Of a DNA stretch of 56,148 bases, positions 37,951-46,569 are shown in pieces (position 1 is the first letter of the stretch; each line of letters opens with the position of its first letter). The DNA lies in IMG/VR virus record IMGVR_UViG_3300046012_000429, positions 1 through 56,148 of that record. One strand, written 5' to 3'. The translations under genes were made by a program, and so were the position numbers. This DNA is from a virus. The notes below the pieces were generated by a model. It was given only the letters and a program-made list of their open reading frames with translations, was not told the origin of the DNA and searched no databases.

Positions 37951-38240
37951 GGGGTGGGCTCCTCGACCGGCTGCGGCAGCAGCGACTGCACGGCGGACAG
38001 GATCTGGCCGTCGGTGATCACCGAGGGATCGTTGCCGGGTCGCTCCACGCTCCCGGCAATGGCTGAGGCGTAGGCGTCCCCGAAGCCAGGCTGGGCAGAC
38101 ATGTCCCAGGAGTGCATGGCCTGCCAAGAGCCCGGGTCGATGGCCCCGGCGTCGTCCAGGGTCTCGACTGCGTAGGCAGCCATCACCCGCTGCGAGAAGT
38201 CGGAGTCCTGGTTGAGTGCTGCGATGTCGGAGTAGCCCAT
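37947..38240 (-). CDS. Hypothetical 97-residue protein
   Basis: ATG 38240 behind GAAAGGCAGTCTC. Begins MGYSDIAALNQDSDFSQRVM, then FGDAYASAIAGSVE and DGQILSAVQSLLP; helical. The position in a tail-fibre cassette resembles small phage head/tail-adjacent proteins that start with the same MGYSDI...D pattern; role unknown. Confidence 0.6.
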   Translation of the reverse strand: MGYSDIAALNQDSDFSQRVMAAYAVETLDDAGAIDPGSWQAMHSWDMSAQPGFGDAYASAIAGSVERPGNDPSVITDGQILSAVQSLLPQPVEEPTP

Positions 38241-38251
38241 GAGACTGCCTT

Positions 38252-38365
38252 TCAGTCGGTGAGGTAGGAGTCGGACCGGTCGTAGTTTGCGGCCAGGGCT
38301 GTCCCGCCGCCACGCCGTTGAATCGTGTTGAGCGCCCCGCCCGCGCCGATCAAGAACTGGGCGAT
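38252..38365 (-). pseudogene. Remnant duplicate of receptor-binding gene 3' end
   Basis: 37 codons plus TGA encode IAQFLIGAGGALNTIQRRGG then GTALAANYDRSDSYLTD, matching the true C terminus at 38385-38498 (IAQFLIGSGTGNTVQWRGGG, ending SGSYLTD). The following GAAAGGCAG-ATGGGCTA junction is duplicated too; offset 133 bp. There is no independent start; it is a recombination scar. Confidence 0.75.
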
Positions 38366-38384
38366 AGCCCATGAGACCTGCCTT

Positions 38385-40595
38385 TCAGTCGGTGAGGTAA
38401 GAGCCGGACCAGTAGTAGTTCGCAGCCAGGGCGGTCCCGCCGCCCCGCCATTGAACCGTGTTCCCGGTACCCGAGCCGATCAAGAACTGGGCGATGCTGC
38501 TACCCACGTTGGCACCGGCAGCCAGGTAGTAGGACACCTTCGGCAGCCCAATCCCCACCGGGAAGGTGCCGACGGTGTAGGCGTTGGTCAGGACGGCGAA
38601 CCCGGTGTTCAGCCAGGCGCCCCTGAGGAACACCTGGTTGCCGATCTGGCGCATCATCGGCGGGTCGGTGGCGTGTGCGGCGAACCCGGGCGAGATGGCG
38701 ACCGGCAGCCAGCCGGTGTCAGCGGCGTCCGGCTTGGACCGCAACTGGCCCCTGGAGTCGATGTAGATCTCGCGACCCTTGAGGGGATCGGTGCCGACCA
38801 GCGCAGGAGCCAGGTTGCCAACCCCCCACACCCCGGACGCCGCCGCCCCGTTCACCACGGGGGCAGGAACCTTCACAATGTCGATGCTGCTGTTGGCCAC
38901 CCCAGCGGCGGTGCCCAGTGTCGACCCGGAGTTCTGGTCGATCTGCGTCTGAATGGTGTCCCCGGCGGCGCACTTGAGCACGCGCGACAGCGTGTTGGTC
39001 GGCGTGGACGCACCCGGACTGACGAAGTTGTAGCCCGCTCCGGCCGACGAGCCGTTCTGCAGGATGCGAAGCCGTCGGTACCCGGTGGCGTTGGAGTCCC
39101 AGCCGACCTTTGCGCTCACCTGGTAGTAACCCGCCACCGGCACCGTGAAGATCCCCCCGGCGAAGGCGATGCCATCGGTGAAGTCCTCGGTGTCCCACGG
39201 GACCGGGGTGATCGTGGCATGGGTGCACGACACCGCCGCCGCTTGCCGACGCGAGGCTGCGTAGTTCTGCTCACCGTAGGTCGACACCGCCGAGCCCGCG
39301 TAGGCAGCCGGGACCTTGGTGACCGAGACCCAGTTGTAGCCCGGACCGCCGCCCAGGGCGAGGCTGGAGCCGCTGCTCTGCTGGGCTCGGACACTGATCT
39401 TCTGCCCGGCCAGGGCCTTGATGGTGGTCGCTACTCGGGCACCGGCACTAGTCGCGTCGGTACCGGCCACAGCCATAGAGACGGCATCAAGGTAGACGTA
39501 GACACTGCGTCCGCCCGTCGCATTTGCAGCGAAGGTGATCGCGGCCCCGACGTTGTAGTAGCCATCGGTGGGGACGATGAAGGCAGCGTCAGGGGCGCTC
39601 CAGGCGATCCCGTCGGTGTAGTCCTCGGTGTCGAAGGGGATCGCGGTGATGGTGGCGTTCAGCAGCGAGGTGGCTGCCGCGTGCTTGCGCCGGGACGACA
39701 TCGGCCGCTCGACGATCACCCCGCCCCCAGCGGGTGGCTGCTCCGGCACCTTGGTGATGTTCATCCAGTTCGACGCCGCGCCGCCGTTGAGCGCATTGGC
39801 GGCACCGGAGACCTGGGAGACGCCCACGTGCACGAGGTCACCGGCCGCCAGTTTCACGACCCGGTTGACCGTGGCTGAGGAGGCAGCGCTGGCTGCTCCG
39901 TAGATGGACAGCCCGCCGACGCCCGCCGACCCGTTGATCACCAGCCGCAGGGTCGGTCCGCCGGAGGACATCGTGGCCAACTGCACCGAGGCGTTGACCT
40001 GGTAGTAGCCAGCCACCGGAATGACGAAGTCAGCACCGTTCCACACGATGCCGTTGGTGTAGTCCTCGGTGTCTAGGGGGAGAGTGACGATGGTGGAGTT
40101 CGGGATCGCGGTGGCCGCTTGGTGACGCCGCGACGAGGCGTAGAGCGGCTCCACCACTGCCGAACCACCGCCGCTGGCAGCCACGGTCTCCCAGGCCGCA
40201 TCCCCGTCGGCATCGGACTGCTTGGTCAGCACCTGACCGTCGGTGCCCCCCGGCGGTACGCCAGAGCCACCACTCTGCTGCTCGTACTCCCAGCCCCCGA
40301 GCCGCCAGACCAACACGTCGCCCTCGTCGGGCTCGGTGTCGGGCACGTCGGTCAGGTCGCTGGTGGCCAGTACGGCGTCGGCGAACACCGTCAGTGGGTC
40401 GTTGAAGGTGCCGACCCCGGTGGCGGTGAAGTCGACGTTGCCGTCGTCGGTGAACTCGACCCGGCCGGTCAGGTTGGCAGACTCGGAGGTGATCTCGTAG
40501 GGGTTCTCCAGGGTGCCGATGCCCTCGACACTGATCCCGTCCCCGGCCACCACCAGGCAGGAGCAGGCGTTCGCGCAGCCGCATCTGTTCGGCAC
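38385..40595 (-). CDS. Receptor-binding tail protein with three C1q-like domains
   Basis: 736 residues. It has a Cys-rich N-terminal module (RCGCANACSCLVVAGDGISV) and a segment with TFNDPL and DGQVLTKQS. Three related jelly-roll domains of about 125 residues follow (each with ASRR.AAA, DTEDYTDGIAW, P.AGYYQV, NW...VTKVP), then a C-terminal tip (GGGTALAANYYWSGSYLTD). C1q/TNF-like trimers are typical phage receptor binders. ATG 40595. The upstream gene has a fourth such domain. Confidence 0.75.
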   Translation of the reverse strand: MPNRCGCANACSCLVVAGDGISVEGIGTLENPYEITSESANLTGRVEFTDDGNVDFTATGVGTFNDPLTVFADAVLATSDLTDVPDTEPDEGDVLVWRLGGWEYEQQSGGSGVPPGGTDGQVLTKQSDADGDAAWETVAASGGGSAVVEPLYASSRRHQAATAIPNSTIVTLPLDTEDYTNGIVWNGADFVIPVAGYYQVNASVQLATMSSGGPTLRLVINGSAGVGGLSIYGAASAASSATVNRVVKLAAGDLVHVGVSQVSGAANALNGGAASNWMNITKVPEQPPAGGGVIVERPMSSRRKHAAATSLLNATITAIPFDTEDYTDGIAWSAPDAAFIVPTDGYYNVGAAITFAANATGGRSVYVYLDAVSMAVAGTDATSAGARVATTIKALAGQKISVRAQQSSGSSLALGGGPGYNWVSVTKVPAAYAGSAVSTYGEQNYAASRRQAAAVSCTHATITPVPWDTEDFTDGIAFAGGIFTVPVAGYYQVSAKVGWDSNATGYRRLRILQNGSSAGAGYNFVSPGASTPTNTLSRVLKCAAGDTIQTQIDQNSGSTLGTAAGVANSSIDIVKVPAPVVNGAAASGVWGVGNLAPALVGTDPLKGREIYIDSRGQLRSKPDAADTGWLPVAISPGFAAHATDPPMMRQIGNQVFLRGAWLNTGFAVLTNAYTVGTFPVGIGLPKVSYYLAAGANVGSSIAQFLIGSGTGNTVQWRGGGTALAANYYWSGSYLTD

Positions 40596-40596
40596 G

Positions 40597-41712
40597 TCAG
40601 CCTCCGACCAAGGTGATGTCGATGTAGGTGTACTTGGTCCCCGCCGAGCCGTACATGTTGGCGTTCGCGATGTTGGTCTTGGTCCGAGCCGCGAGGGTGT
40701 CTCCGGCTGCGCACCTCACTGTCCGGCTCAACTGCCAGGACTTGTTCGTGCCGACCGCGCCGCTGGAGGTGTCGGCAAGGGTCGCCCCGTTCTTCACGAA
40801 GTTCGTGTTGACAGTCGAGGTGGAGGTGGTGCCCTGGATGTGGGAGCCGAAGTTGATCGCGTACTGACCCGCCACCGGCACCGTGAACACACCCCCCGCG
40901 TAGGTGATCCCGCCCTCGCTGGCCTCGATGTTCTCGAAGGTCGCGGTGTACCAGGTGTTCGCAGTGGGCATCGACTGAGGTGTGGTCTTGTAGCCCGCGT
41001 AGTGGACGTCCGCTGCAGCCAGCGTCCACGGGGACCAGACGGCGTTGTTGCCGTTGCGGTACCACGCTCTCGGCGTGGCCTGGTTGTTCACATAGCACCA
41101 CTGGGCGCAGGCGAAGTCACCACTGACTCTCTTGTGGGTGACGACGGTGCTCGACCCACCTGACGGCCAGCCCACTCCCTCGGCAGCGCTCAGCGTCATC
41201 ACCGAGGTACCGGTCGGATAGGCGGTGGGTGGATCGGTGACCAGTTTCCCGGTCGGGATCACGTCCGGCTTGGCTCGGAGTTGGTTGGTCACGTCCAGGT
41301 AGATCTCGCGGCCGATCTTCGAGTCCATCCCGAAGACATCCAGTGGGGGAGTGCCCCATGAGCCCGATAGGGGGAGGCCGGCGGCGGCGGCGGCCTCGAA
41401 CTCCCAGTGGTTGCCTCGCCAGACCGGGATCTCACCCTCGGTCGGGGTGCCCACCACGTCCTTCAGGTTGGTCAGCGACTGGGTGGCCTGACCCTGGATC
41501 CGGCGCTTGTCGGTGGCGGTGCCCGAGCCGGAGATGGTCAGGTCCAGAGTGGGGGAGTCGACCACGTCGAGGTTCAGCAGCGGGTTGCCGCCAGGGACGC
41601 TGATCAGGTAGGGCCGGTTTGCCGAGCCGTTGCCGACGACCGTCACGCCACCATCGGGGGCGGCCTTGATGACACAAGAGCAGGTCCCGGTTCCGCAGGC
41701 GCACCTGGCGAT
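40597..41712 (-). CDS. Receptor-binding tail protein with one C1q-like domain
   Basis: 371 residues if translation begins at ATC 41712; the first standard start, GTG 41646, would drop the conserved Cys module (CACGTGTCSCVI, aligned with CGCANACSCLVV of the next gene). An in-frame TGA lies at 41716-41718. The C terminus (YAGGVFTVPVAGQYAINFGS, RTVRCAAGDTL) is a C1q-like domain. Likely partner of the 736-residue protein, 1 bp downstream. Confidence 0.7.
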   Translation of the reverse strand: MARCACGTGTCSCVIKAAPDGGVTVVGNGSANRPYLISVPGGNPLLNLDVVDSPTLDLTISGSGTATDKRRIQGQATQSLTNLKDVVGTPTEGEIPVWRGNHWEFEAAAAAGLPLSGSWGTPPLDVFGMDSKIGREIYLDVTNQLRAKPDVIPTGKLVTDPPTAYPTGTSVMTLSAAEGVGWPSGGSSTVVTHKRVSGDFACAQWCYVNNQATPRAWYRNGNNAVWSPWTLAAADVHYAGYKTTPQSMPTANTWYTATFENIEASEGGITYAGGVFTVPVAGQYAINFGSHIQGTTSTSTVNTNFVKNGATLADTSSGAVGTNKSWQLSRTVRCAAGDTLAARTKTNIANANMYGSAGTKYTYIDITLVGG

Positions 41713-41881
41713 CGCTCAGCCCTGCTCTCCCCGGGTTCACAACCGGCTTGGCTCCGGCCCTTGCGAGGGGCTGGTCGTCGATCCTTTTGCGTGGCGGCCG
41801 AGGCACGCGAGTTGCCCCGGCCACCGGGGGTGAGTCTGGCACAGGCAGACAGGGGAGAGTACGTAGTCGTATCCTTCGCGC
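41713..41881. other. Divergent intergenic region (tail fibre / terminase)
   Basis: No gene. It holds a hairpin CCCCGG-CCA-CCGGGG (41815-41829) and a weak plus-strand -10-like TATCCT at about 41871, 6 bp before ATG 41882. Late rightward transcription may begin here. Confidence 0.4.
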
Positions 41882-42412
41882 ATGGCAAGTCGGCAGGACT
41901 CCTCACATCCGACCGGGGTGGTCGACGAGTTCGCCAACGGCAAGGGCGAGCCTGCGCGAATCCAGCGCAACCGCAAAGCCGACGCTGCGCTGAGCATGAA
42001 GATGTCCGGGGCGACCTGGTCCGAGATCGCCATGACGCTGGGCTACCCGACCCCGCGACAGGCGATGCTCGCGGTGGAGAAGGCCCTGGTCCGCCAACTC
42101 AACGAGGACGACGACAGGGCCAAGATGCGGCAGGTCTCCGGGGCGCGACTGGAGCGGCTGCTGCGCGGCATCTGGAACAAGGCCATCAATCCCAATGACC
42201 CGGAGCAGATGACGGCGGTGTCGCGGGCTCGTGAACTGATCGCCGACCACAACAAGTTGTACGGGCTGAACGCCCCGACCGAGGTGACGGTGCACTCCCC
42301 GACCAACTCCGAACTGGAGGACTGGGTGCTCCAGATGACCGCCACGATGGTGCCCGACGTGGCAGAACCGGACATCTACGATGCCGAGGTCCTTGAGATC
42401 GAAGCAAGTTAA
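41882..42412 (+). CDS. Terminase small-subunit-like DNA-binding protein
   Basis: 176 residues. MKMSGATWSEIAMTLGYPTP is a helix-turn-helix, followed by helices (RQAMLAVEKALVRQLNEDDD, RLERLLRGIWNKAINPND) as in small terminases that recognise packaging sites. It lies just ahead of the large subunit. The TAA stop is supplied by palindrome copy 17. Confidence 0.7.
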   Translation: MASRQDSSHPTGVVDEFANGKGEPARIQRNRKADAALSMKMSGATWSEIAMTLGYPTPRQAMLAVEKALVRQLNEDDDRAKMRQVSGARLERLLRGIWNKAINPNDPEQMTAVSRARELIADHNKLYGLNAPTEVTVHSPTNSELEDWVLQMTATMVPDVAEPDIYDAEVLEIEAS

Positions 42413-42425
42413 GGCGGCCTTAACC
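42407..42425. repeat. Dispersed palindrome copy 17 (GTTAAGG CGG CCTTAACC)
   Basis: The stop codon TAA (42410-42412) of the preceding gene is inside the left arm. Confidence 0.92.
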
Positions 42426-42459
42426 CATATGCCCAGGTTTGCCAGAGGGGGTGATGCCC

Positions 42460-42834
42460 ATGCCATTCAGACTCGATCCTGAGAAGTACGGAGAGTTCCG
42501 TGCGAAGATTCAATTCACGACCGCTGCCTGGATGCCTTGAAAGCCCTACAAGATCTATCAAGCCTGCAAGGCCACCGGCGTGCTGAGCAACACCGCCTAC
42601 TGCCAGATCGCGGTGTGCGAGAAACTGGCCCGCGACCTCGACTTGGACCTGGATGAGTTGCTGGCCACCCTGCCTCGACGACGGACCACCTCGAACTACC
42701 TGTTCGACCCGCGCGGGGTGGACACCAAGGTCCCCGGCGACGAACCGGCCAACGGCGACCGGAATGCCACCCATACTCGCATCGGCGTCGGCCGTTACGG
42801 TATGGGCGGCAGCGGCGACGAGGAGGTGTACTAA
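42460..42834 (+). CDS. HTH-like protein interrupted by an in-frame UGA
   Basis: One frame runs MPFRLDPEKYGEFRAKIQFT, TAAWMP, then UGA (42538-42540), then KPYKIYQACKATGVLSNTAY and on to EEVY-stop. ATG 42460 has GAGGGGG about 10 bp upstream. The part after UGA has no good start until GTG 42580, yet its first residues look like a continuous helix-turn-helix. Trp would fit at the UGA. It may be a pseudogene, read-through, or two peptides. Confidence 0.55.
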
Positions 42835-42863
42835 CCGATGGTCACCTTTTCTACACTGGTCAC

Positions 42864-43016
42864 GTGCAGAAGGTCCGGTGGACGGTCAAGTGCGCGGGCG
42901 GTTGCGGCACGATGCTGCAGATCGGCACCTACGCGACCCGCCTGCACTCCGGTCTGTGGTGCCTGACGTGCCTGCGAAAGCACCAACTGACGTGTCAGGT
43001 GTACCGCCCGAACTGA
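42864..43016 (+). CDS. Small zinc-ribbon protein, leaderless
   Basis: 50 residues: KCAGGCGTMLQIGTYATRLH and WCLTCLRKH form a zinc ribbon. GTG 42864 lies 7 bp after TACACT (42852-42857), suggesting leaderless translation. It overlaps the 5' part of the terminase gene. Confidence 0.55.
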   Translation: MQKVRWTVKCAGGCGTMLQIGTYATRLHSGLWCLTCLRKHQLTCQVYRPN

Positions 43017-44395
43017 TCGGCATGTTCAAGCAGTGGAAACCTGAGTACCAGGCCCGCGCGATGGCGATGCTGAAGGAGTTCGAGGGCGCGGACTGGCACC
43101 CGTTCTTCTGCCCGATCCCCACCTGCGACGGCCAGCCGCACGACGACTGGACCTGGCCGCACGCCCGGGCCGACCAGAAGCCTCCGCCGATGGGCTCCCC
43201 CGACTGGTTCACCCTGCTGTTCTCCGGCGGTCGAGGGGCGGGCAAGTCGCGCACCGGCTCTGAGATCACCCACCGGATGACTGCGCACGTACCCCGTCTG
43301 GTGCTGATCGGAGCCACCGGCCCGGACCTGCGCGAGACCATGATCGAAGGTGTTAGCGGCATCCTCGCCACTTCTCCGCCCGGGAAGCGCCCGCTGTACG
43401 AGCCGTCCAAGAAGCGGCTCACCTGGCCGAATGGCTGCATCGGCCAGGGCTTCTCGGCGGAGGAGCCGGACCGTCTGCGTGGCCCCGAGTCCGGCTTCGT
43501 CTGGGCCGACGAACCCGCCCACTACCCGCTGGTGGAGGAGGTCTGGTCGAACATGCAACTGGGCCTGCGGATGGGCTCCCGGCCCAAGATCGTGGCCACC
43601 ACCACCCCGAAGCCGACCAGGTGGATGAAGGAACTGATCAAGGACCCGTTGACCATCACCCGACGGGTCTCCACCTACGCCAACATCGGCAACCTGGCGG
43701 AGGCATTCAAGCGCACCGTGCTGGACCGGTTCGAGGGCACCCGGCTGGGTCGCCAGGAGTTGCACGGCGAGATCCTGGAAGACGTCGAGGGCGCGCTGTG
43801 GCTGTGGGAGATGTTCTCGTGGGTCGACTTTGCCCCGCCGATGCAGCGAGTCGTGGTCGGCGTGGACCCAGCCGGAAGCAAGAACAAGTCCTCCGACGAA
43901 ACCGGGATCATCGTCGAGGGTGTCGGCTTCGACAAACACCTGTACGTACTGGCCGACTACACCGGACGCTACTCACCTCGGGGCTGGGCGACCCGGGCGA
44001 ACGAGGCGTACGAGGAGTTCTCCTGCGATGCCATCGTGGCCGAGAAGAACTACGGCGGCGAGATGGTGAAGCACACCCTGGAGACCTCCGGCTACGGGGG
44101 TGCCCGGATCATCCTGGTCGACTCCCGCCGAGGCAAGGAACTGCGCGCGGAGCCCATCGTGGCCCGCTACGAACGGAAGATGGTGTCGCACGTGGGCAAG
44201 CCCGGTGACCTGGCCGAACTCGAAGGGGAGCAGACCTCCTGGGTGCCCGGACAGGGACCGTCGCCGAACCGCGTCGACGCCTTGGTGCACGCGAGCACGG
44301 ACCTGCTGAAGCGACTGGAGCCTGCTGCGATCTCGTCCCCGAACAAGTTGATGCGCCGAGGGACTGGTCCTCGGCACCTGAGGGCAGTGGGGTGA
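42968..44395 (+). CDS. Terminase large subunit
   Basis: About 475 residues. ATPase: Walker A SGGRGAGKSRTGSE, Walker B FVWADEPAH and the coupling motif VATTTPKP. C-terminal nuclease with VVVGVDPAGS (first Asp), AIVAEKNYGGEMV and NRVDALVHA (late Asp). It drives DNA packaging at the portal. The start is uncertain: GTG 42968 (also 42959) lies inside the previous gene, and ATG 43022 is a shorter option. Confidence 0.9.
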   Translation: MPAKAPTDVSGVPPELIGMFKQWKPEYQARAMAMLKEFEGADWHPFFCPIPTCDGQPHDDWTWPHARADQKPPPMGSPDWFTLLFSGGRGAGKSRTGSEITHRMTAHVPRLVLIGATGPDLRETMIEGVSGILATSPPGKRPLYEPSKKRLTWPNGCIGQGFSAEEPDRLRGPESGFVWADEPAHYPLVEEVWSNMQLGLRMGSRPKIVATTTPKPTRWMKELIKDPLTITRRVSTYANIGNLAEAFKRTVLDRFEGTRLGRQELHGEILEDVEGALWLWEMFSWVDFAPPMQRVVVGVDPAGSKNKSSDETGIIVEGVGFDKHLYVLADYTGRYSPRGWATRANEAYEEFSCDAIVAEKNYGGEMVKHTLETSGYGGARIILVDSRRGKELRAEPIVARYERKMVSHVGKPGDLAELEGEQTSWVPGQGPSPNRVDALVHASTDLLKRLEPAAISSPNKLMRRGTGPRHLRAVG

Positions 44396-44727
44396 TGTTC
44401 GACCAGCCCTGGTGGATCTGGGCACTGGCCATCATCGTGGGCACCGTGTCGGTCGCCCGAACCGCCCGGCTGCTGGTCTGGGACTCCTTCCCTCCGGTGG
44501 AGTGGCTACGGCTGAAGTTCTTCGTCGCAGCCGGTGACTCGCCGTGGCGCAAACTCGGCGAATGCGGCTTCTGCCTGGCCCCCTACCTGGCGGCGGGAAT
44601 GGTCGCCTGGGCACTGCTGTGTGACCTCGCCTGGTGGTGGTGGGTGATCAACATCTGGTGGGGGCCGATTTCATATGGAGCGGCGATCATAGTTTCCTAC
44701 GACCAGCCGTCGGACGGCACTGACTAG
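44392..44727 (+). CDS. DUF1360-like membrane protein
   Basis: 111 residues, 2-3 transmembrane helices. The pattern RTARLLVWDSFPPVEWLRLK, GECGFCLAPYLAAGMVAW resembles DUF1360, often found between terminase and portal in actinophages. GTG 44392 overlaps the terminase stop. Downstream, 44728-44799 has no gene but a small hairpin (CCGGTG/CACCGG, 44767-44784). Confidence 0.65.
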   Translation: MMFDQPWWIWALAIIVGTVSVARTARLLVWDSFPPVEWLRLKFFVAAGDSPWRKLGECGFCLAPYLAAGMVAWALLCDLAWWWWVINIWWGPISYGAAIIVSYDQPSDGTD

Positions 44728-44799
44728 GCGTTCTCTGTTTAACTGGGCACGACTGTGCGAAACTCACCGGTGTAGTTCCACCGGCGGAAGTAGTCACGC

Positions 44800-46569
44800 A
44801 TGCCCCGACGCAAGGCTGAGCCGGAAGCGGTGGTGATCCCCACTTCTTCTCTGGTGGCATCTGCCACCCGCTATCCGGGGAAGGCGGCGCGGATCTACCA
44901 GCCGCGCCAAGACTGGCAGGCCGAGTGTTATCGGCACTACGGCATCTGCGGTGAGGCCCGGTTCGCCGCCAAGTTCTTCGGCCACTCGGTCTCGCGCGCC
45001 ACGCTGTTCGCCGCCGAGAACGTCAAAGGCACCACGGTCGCCACCCCAGCGGGGCAGGCGGCCGATCTGCTGGAGGCACTGTTCAACGGCAAGGACGGCC
45101 AGACCCAGATGCTCGACAGCATCGGCACCCACCTGACCATCGCCGGGGAGTGCTACCTGGTCGGTCGTGCGGTCGAGGGGGTGGACACCTGGGAGATTGT
45201 CTCCGTGCTGGAGATGCAGGTGACCGGCACCAACTGGCAGATCAACTACGGCCAGGGCATCCCTGCGGTGCAGTTGACCGACGAGGACGTGGTCATCCGG
45301 ATCTGGCTGCCGAGCCCCGCGCATCGGATCGAGGCCGACTCCCCGTTCCGCGCCCTGCTGCCGATCCTGAGTGAGATCGAGTGGCTCACCCGGCACGTGT
45401 TCGCCCAGATCACCTCCCGGCTGGCAGGCAGCGGCATCCTGATCATGCCGCAGGGGATGACGTTCCCCCCACCACCAGAGCAGACCCTGCCGGACGGCAC
45501 CACTGCCCCGGCCAAGCCCGCCAACGACGCCGACTCGTTCATGGCCACCCTGGCCGACGCGATGATGGCGCCCATCGAGGATCCGTCCTCGCCCAGTGCG
45601 GTGGTACCGATCGTGGTGACTGCACCCGACGACACCATCGACAAGCCCCGGCTGCTCACCTTCTGGAGCGAACTCGACTCCGCGTCAATGGGGTTGCGCA
45701 ACGAGGCGATTCGTCGCTTCGCTCTGGGAATGGACCTGCCGCCGGAGCAGGTACTCGGAATGTCAGGCACCTCGACCTCGTCCAGTGGGAGCGTCAGCCA
45801 CTGGGGTGCCTGGCAGGTCGAGGAGTCGACCATCAAGTTGCACATCGAGCCGATGCTCGACGTGATCGTCAACGGCCTCACCGTGGGCTATCTGCGTCCG
45901 CTCACCGACGACTTGTCCGTCGTCGCTTACGACTCCTCCGCGCTGCGGCTACGTCCGGACCGTTCCAAGGAAGCGTTCGAGTTGTACGACCGGGGCCTCA
46001 TCTCCGCCGAGGCGCTGCTGCGGGAGAACGGCTTCGACGAGGACGACGTGCCCAAGCCGGACGAGTTCGTGCGCTGGCTGACCATCAAGGTCGCCTCCGG
46101 CTCTGCTACCCCCGAACAGGTCCAGGTGGCCCTGCAGCGGCTGGGGGTCGACCTCGGGGCGATAGCGCTGCCCGAGGCGGTTCCACGTGAAACGCGGCCC
46201 GACCGCACCCTGGAGGACCACCCCACCCGGCCCCGCACACCGGACGAGAACGCCTTGGTCGCGGCGAGCGAAGCCCTCGTCTTTCGGGCTCTGGAGCGGG
46301 CGGGCAACCGGATGCGGCAGAGCGTGGCCAAGCCCCCGGGAGTCCCCGCGTACGAGACCCACCTGTACGTGAAGGCCAACGGCACCTCGGAGAAACTCCT
46401 GGAGGATGCCTGGTCGTGCGCTCCCCAGGTGTTGGACGGCATCGCGGACTGTTCCATCGTGGTCCCGGTGCTCACCTCGTACTGCGTCTCGCTGATGAAG
46501 GAGCAGTCTCCGCACCGTCGCGACCGACTGGTCAACTGGCTGCGGCTGGCTGACCAGGTCTCGGCATGA
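44800..46569 (+). CDS. Portal protein
   Basis: 589 residues with portal-type content: FAAKFFGHSVSRATLFAAEN, NGKDGQTQMLDSIGTHLTIA, VIRIWLPSPAHRIEADSPFR, FALGMDLPPEQVLGMSGTS and HWGAWQVEESTIKLHIEP. It forms the dodecameric DNA channel that binds terminase. ATG 44800 after GGCGGAAGTAGTCACGC. The 3' part contains a parS-like site (46180-46193). It ends in an ATGA overlap with the MuF-protease gene. Confidence 0.9.
   Translation: MPRRKAEPEAVVIPTSSLVASATRYPGKAARIYQPRQDWQAECYRHYGICGEARFAAKFFGHSVSRATLFAAENVKGTTVATPAGQAADLLEALFNGKDGQTQMLDSIGTHLTIAGECYLVGRAVEGVDTWEIVSVLEMQVTGTNWQINYGQGIPAVQLTDEDVVIRIWLPSPAHRIEADSPFRALLPILSEIEWLTRHVFAQITSRLAGSGILIMPQGMTFPPPPEQTLPDGTTAPAKPANDADSFMATLADAMMAPIEDPSSPSAVVPIVVTAPDDTIDKPRLLTFWSELDSASMGLRNEAIRRFALGMDLPPEQVLGMSGTSTSSSGSVSHWGAWQVEESTIKLHIEPMLDVIVNGLTVGYLRPLTDDLSVVAYDSSALRLRPDRSKEAFELYDRGLISAEALLRENGFDEDDVPKPDEFVRWLTIKVASGSATPEQVQVALQRLGVDLGAIALPEAVPRETRPDRTLEDHPTRPRTPDENALVAASEALVFRALERAGNRMRQSVAKPPGVPAYETHLYVKANGTSEKLLEDAWSCAPQVLDGIADCSIVVPVLTSYCVSLMKEQSPHRRDRLVNWLRLADQVSA
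46180..46193. promoter_or_regulatory. Match to bacterial parS core (GTTCCACGTGAAAC)
   Basis: Identical to the chromosomal parS core GTTNCACGTGAAAC bound by ParB, lying in portal codons for VPRET. Other CACGTG hexamers in the window lack the flanking bases. Confidence 0.6.
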
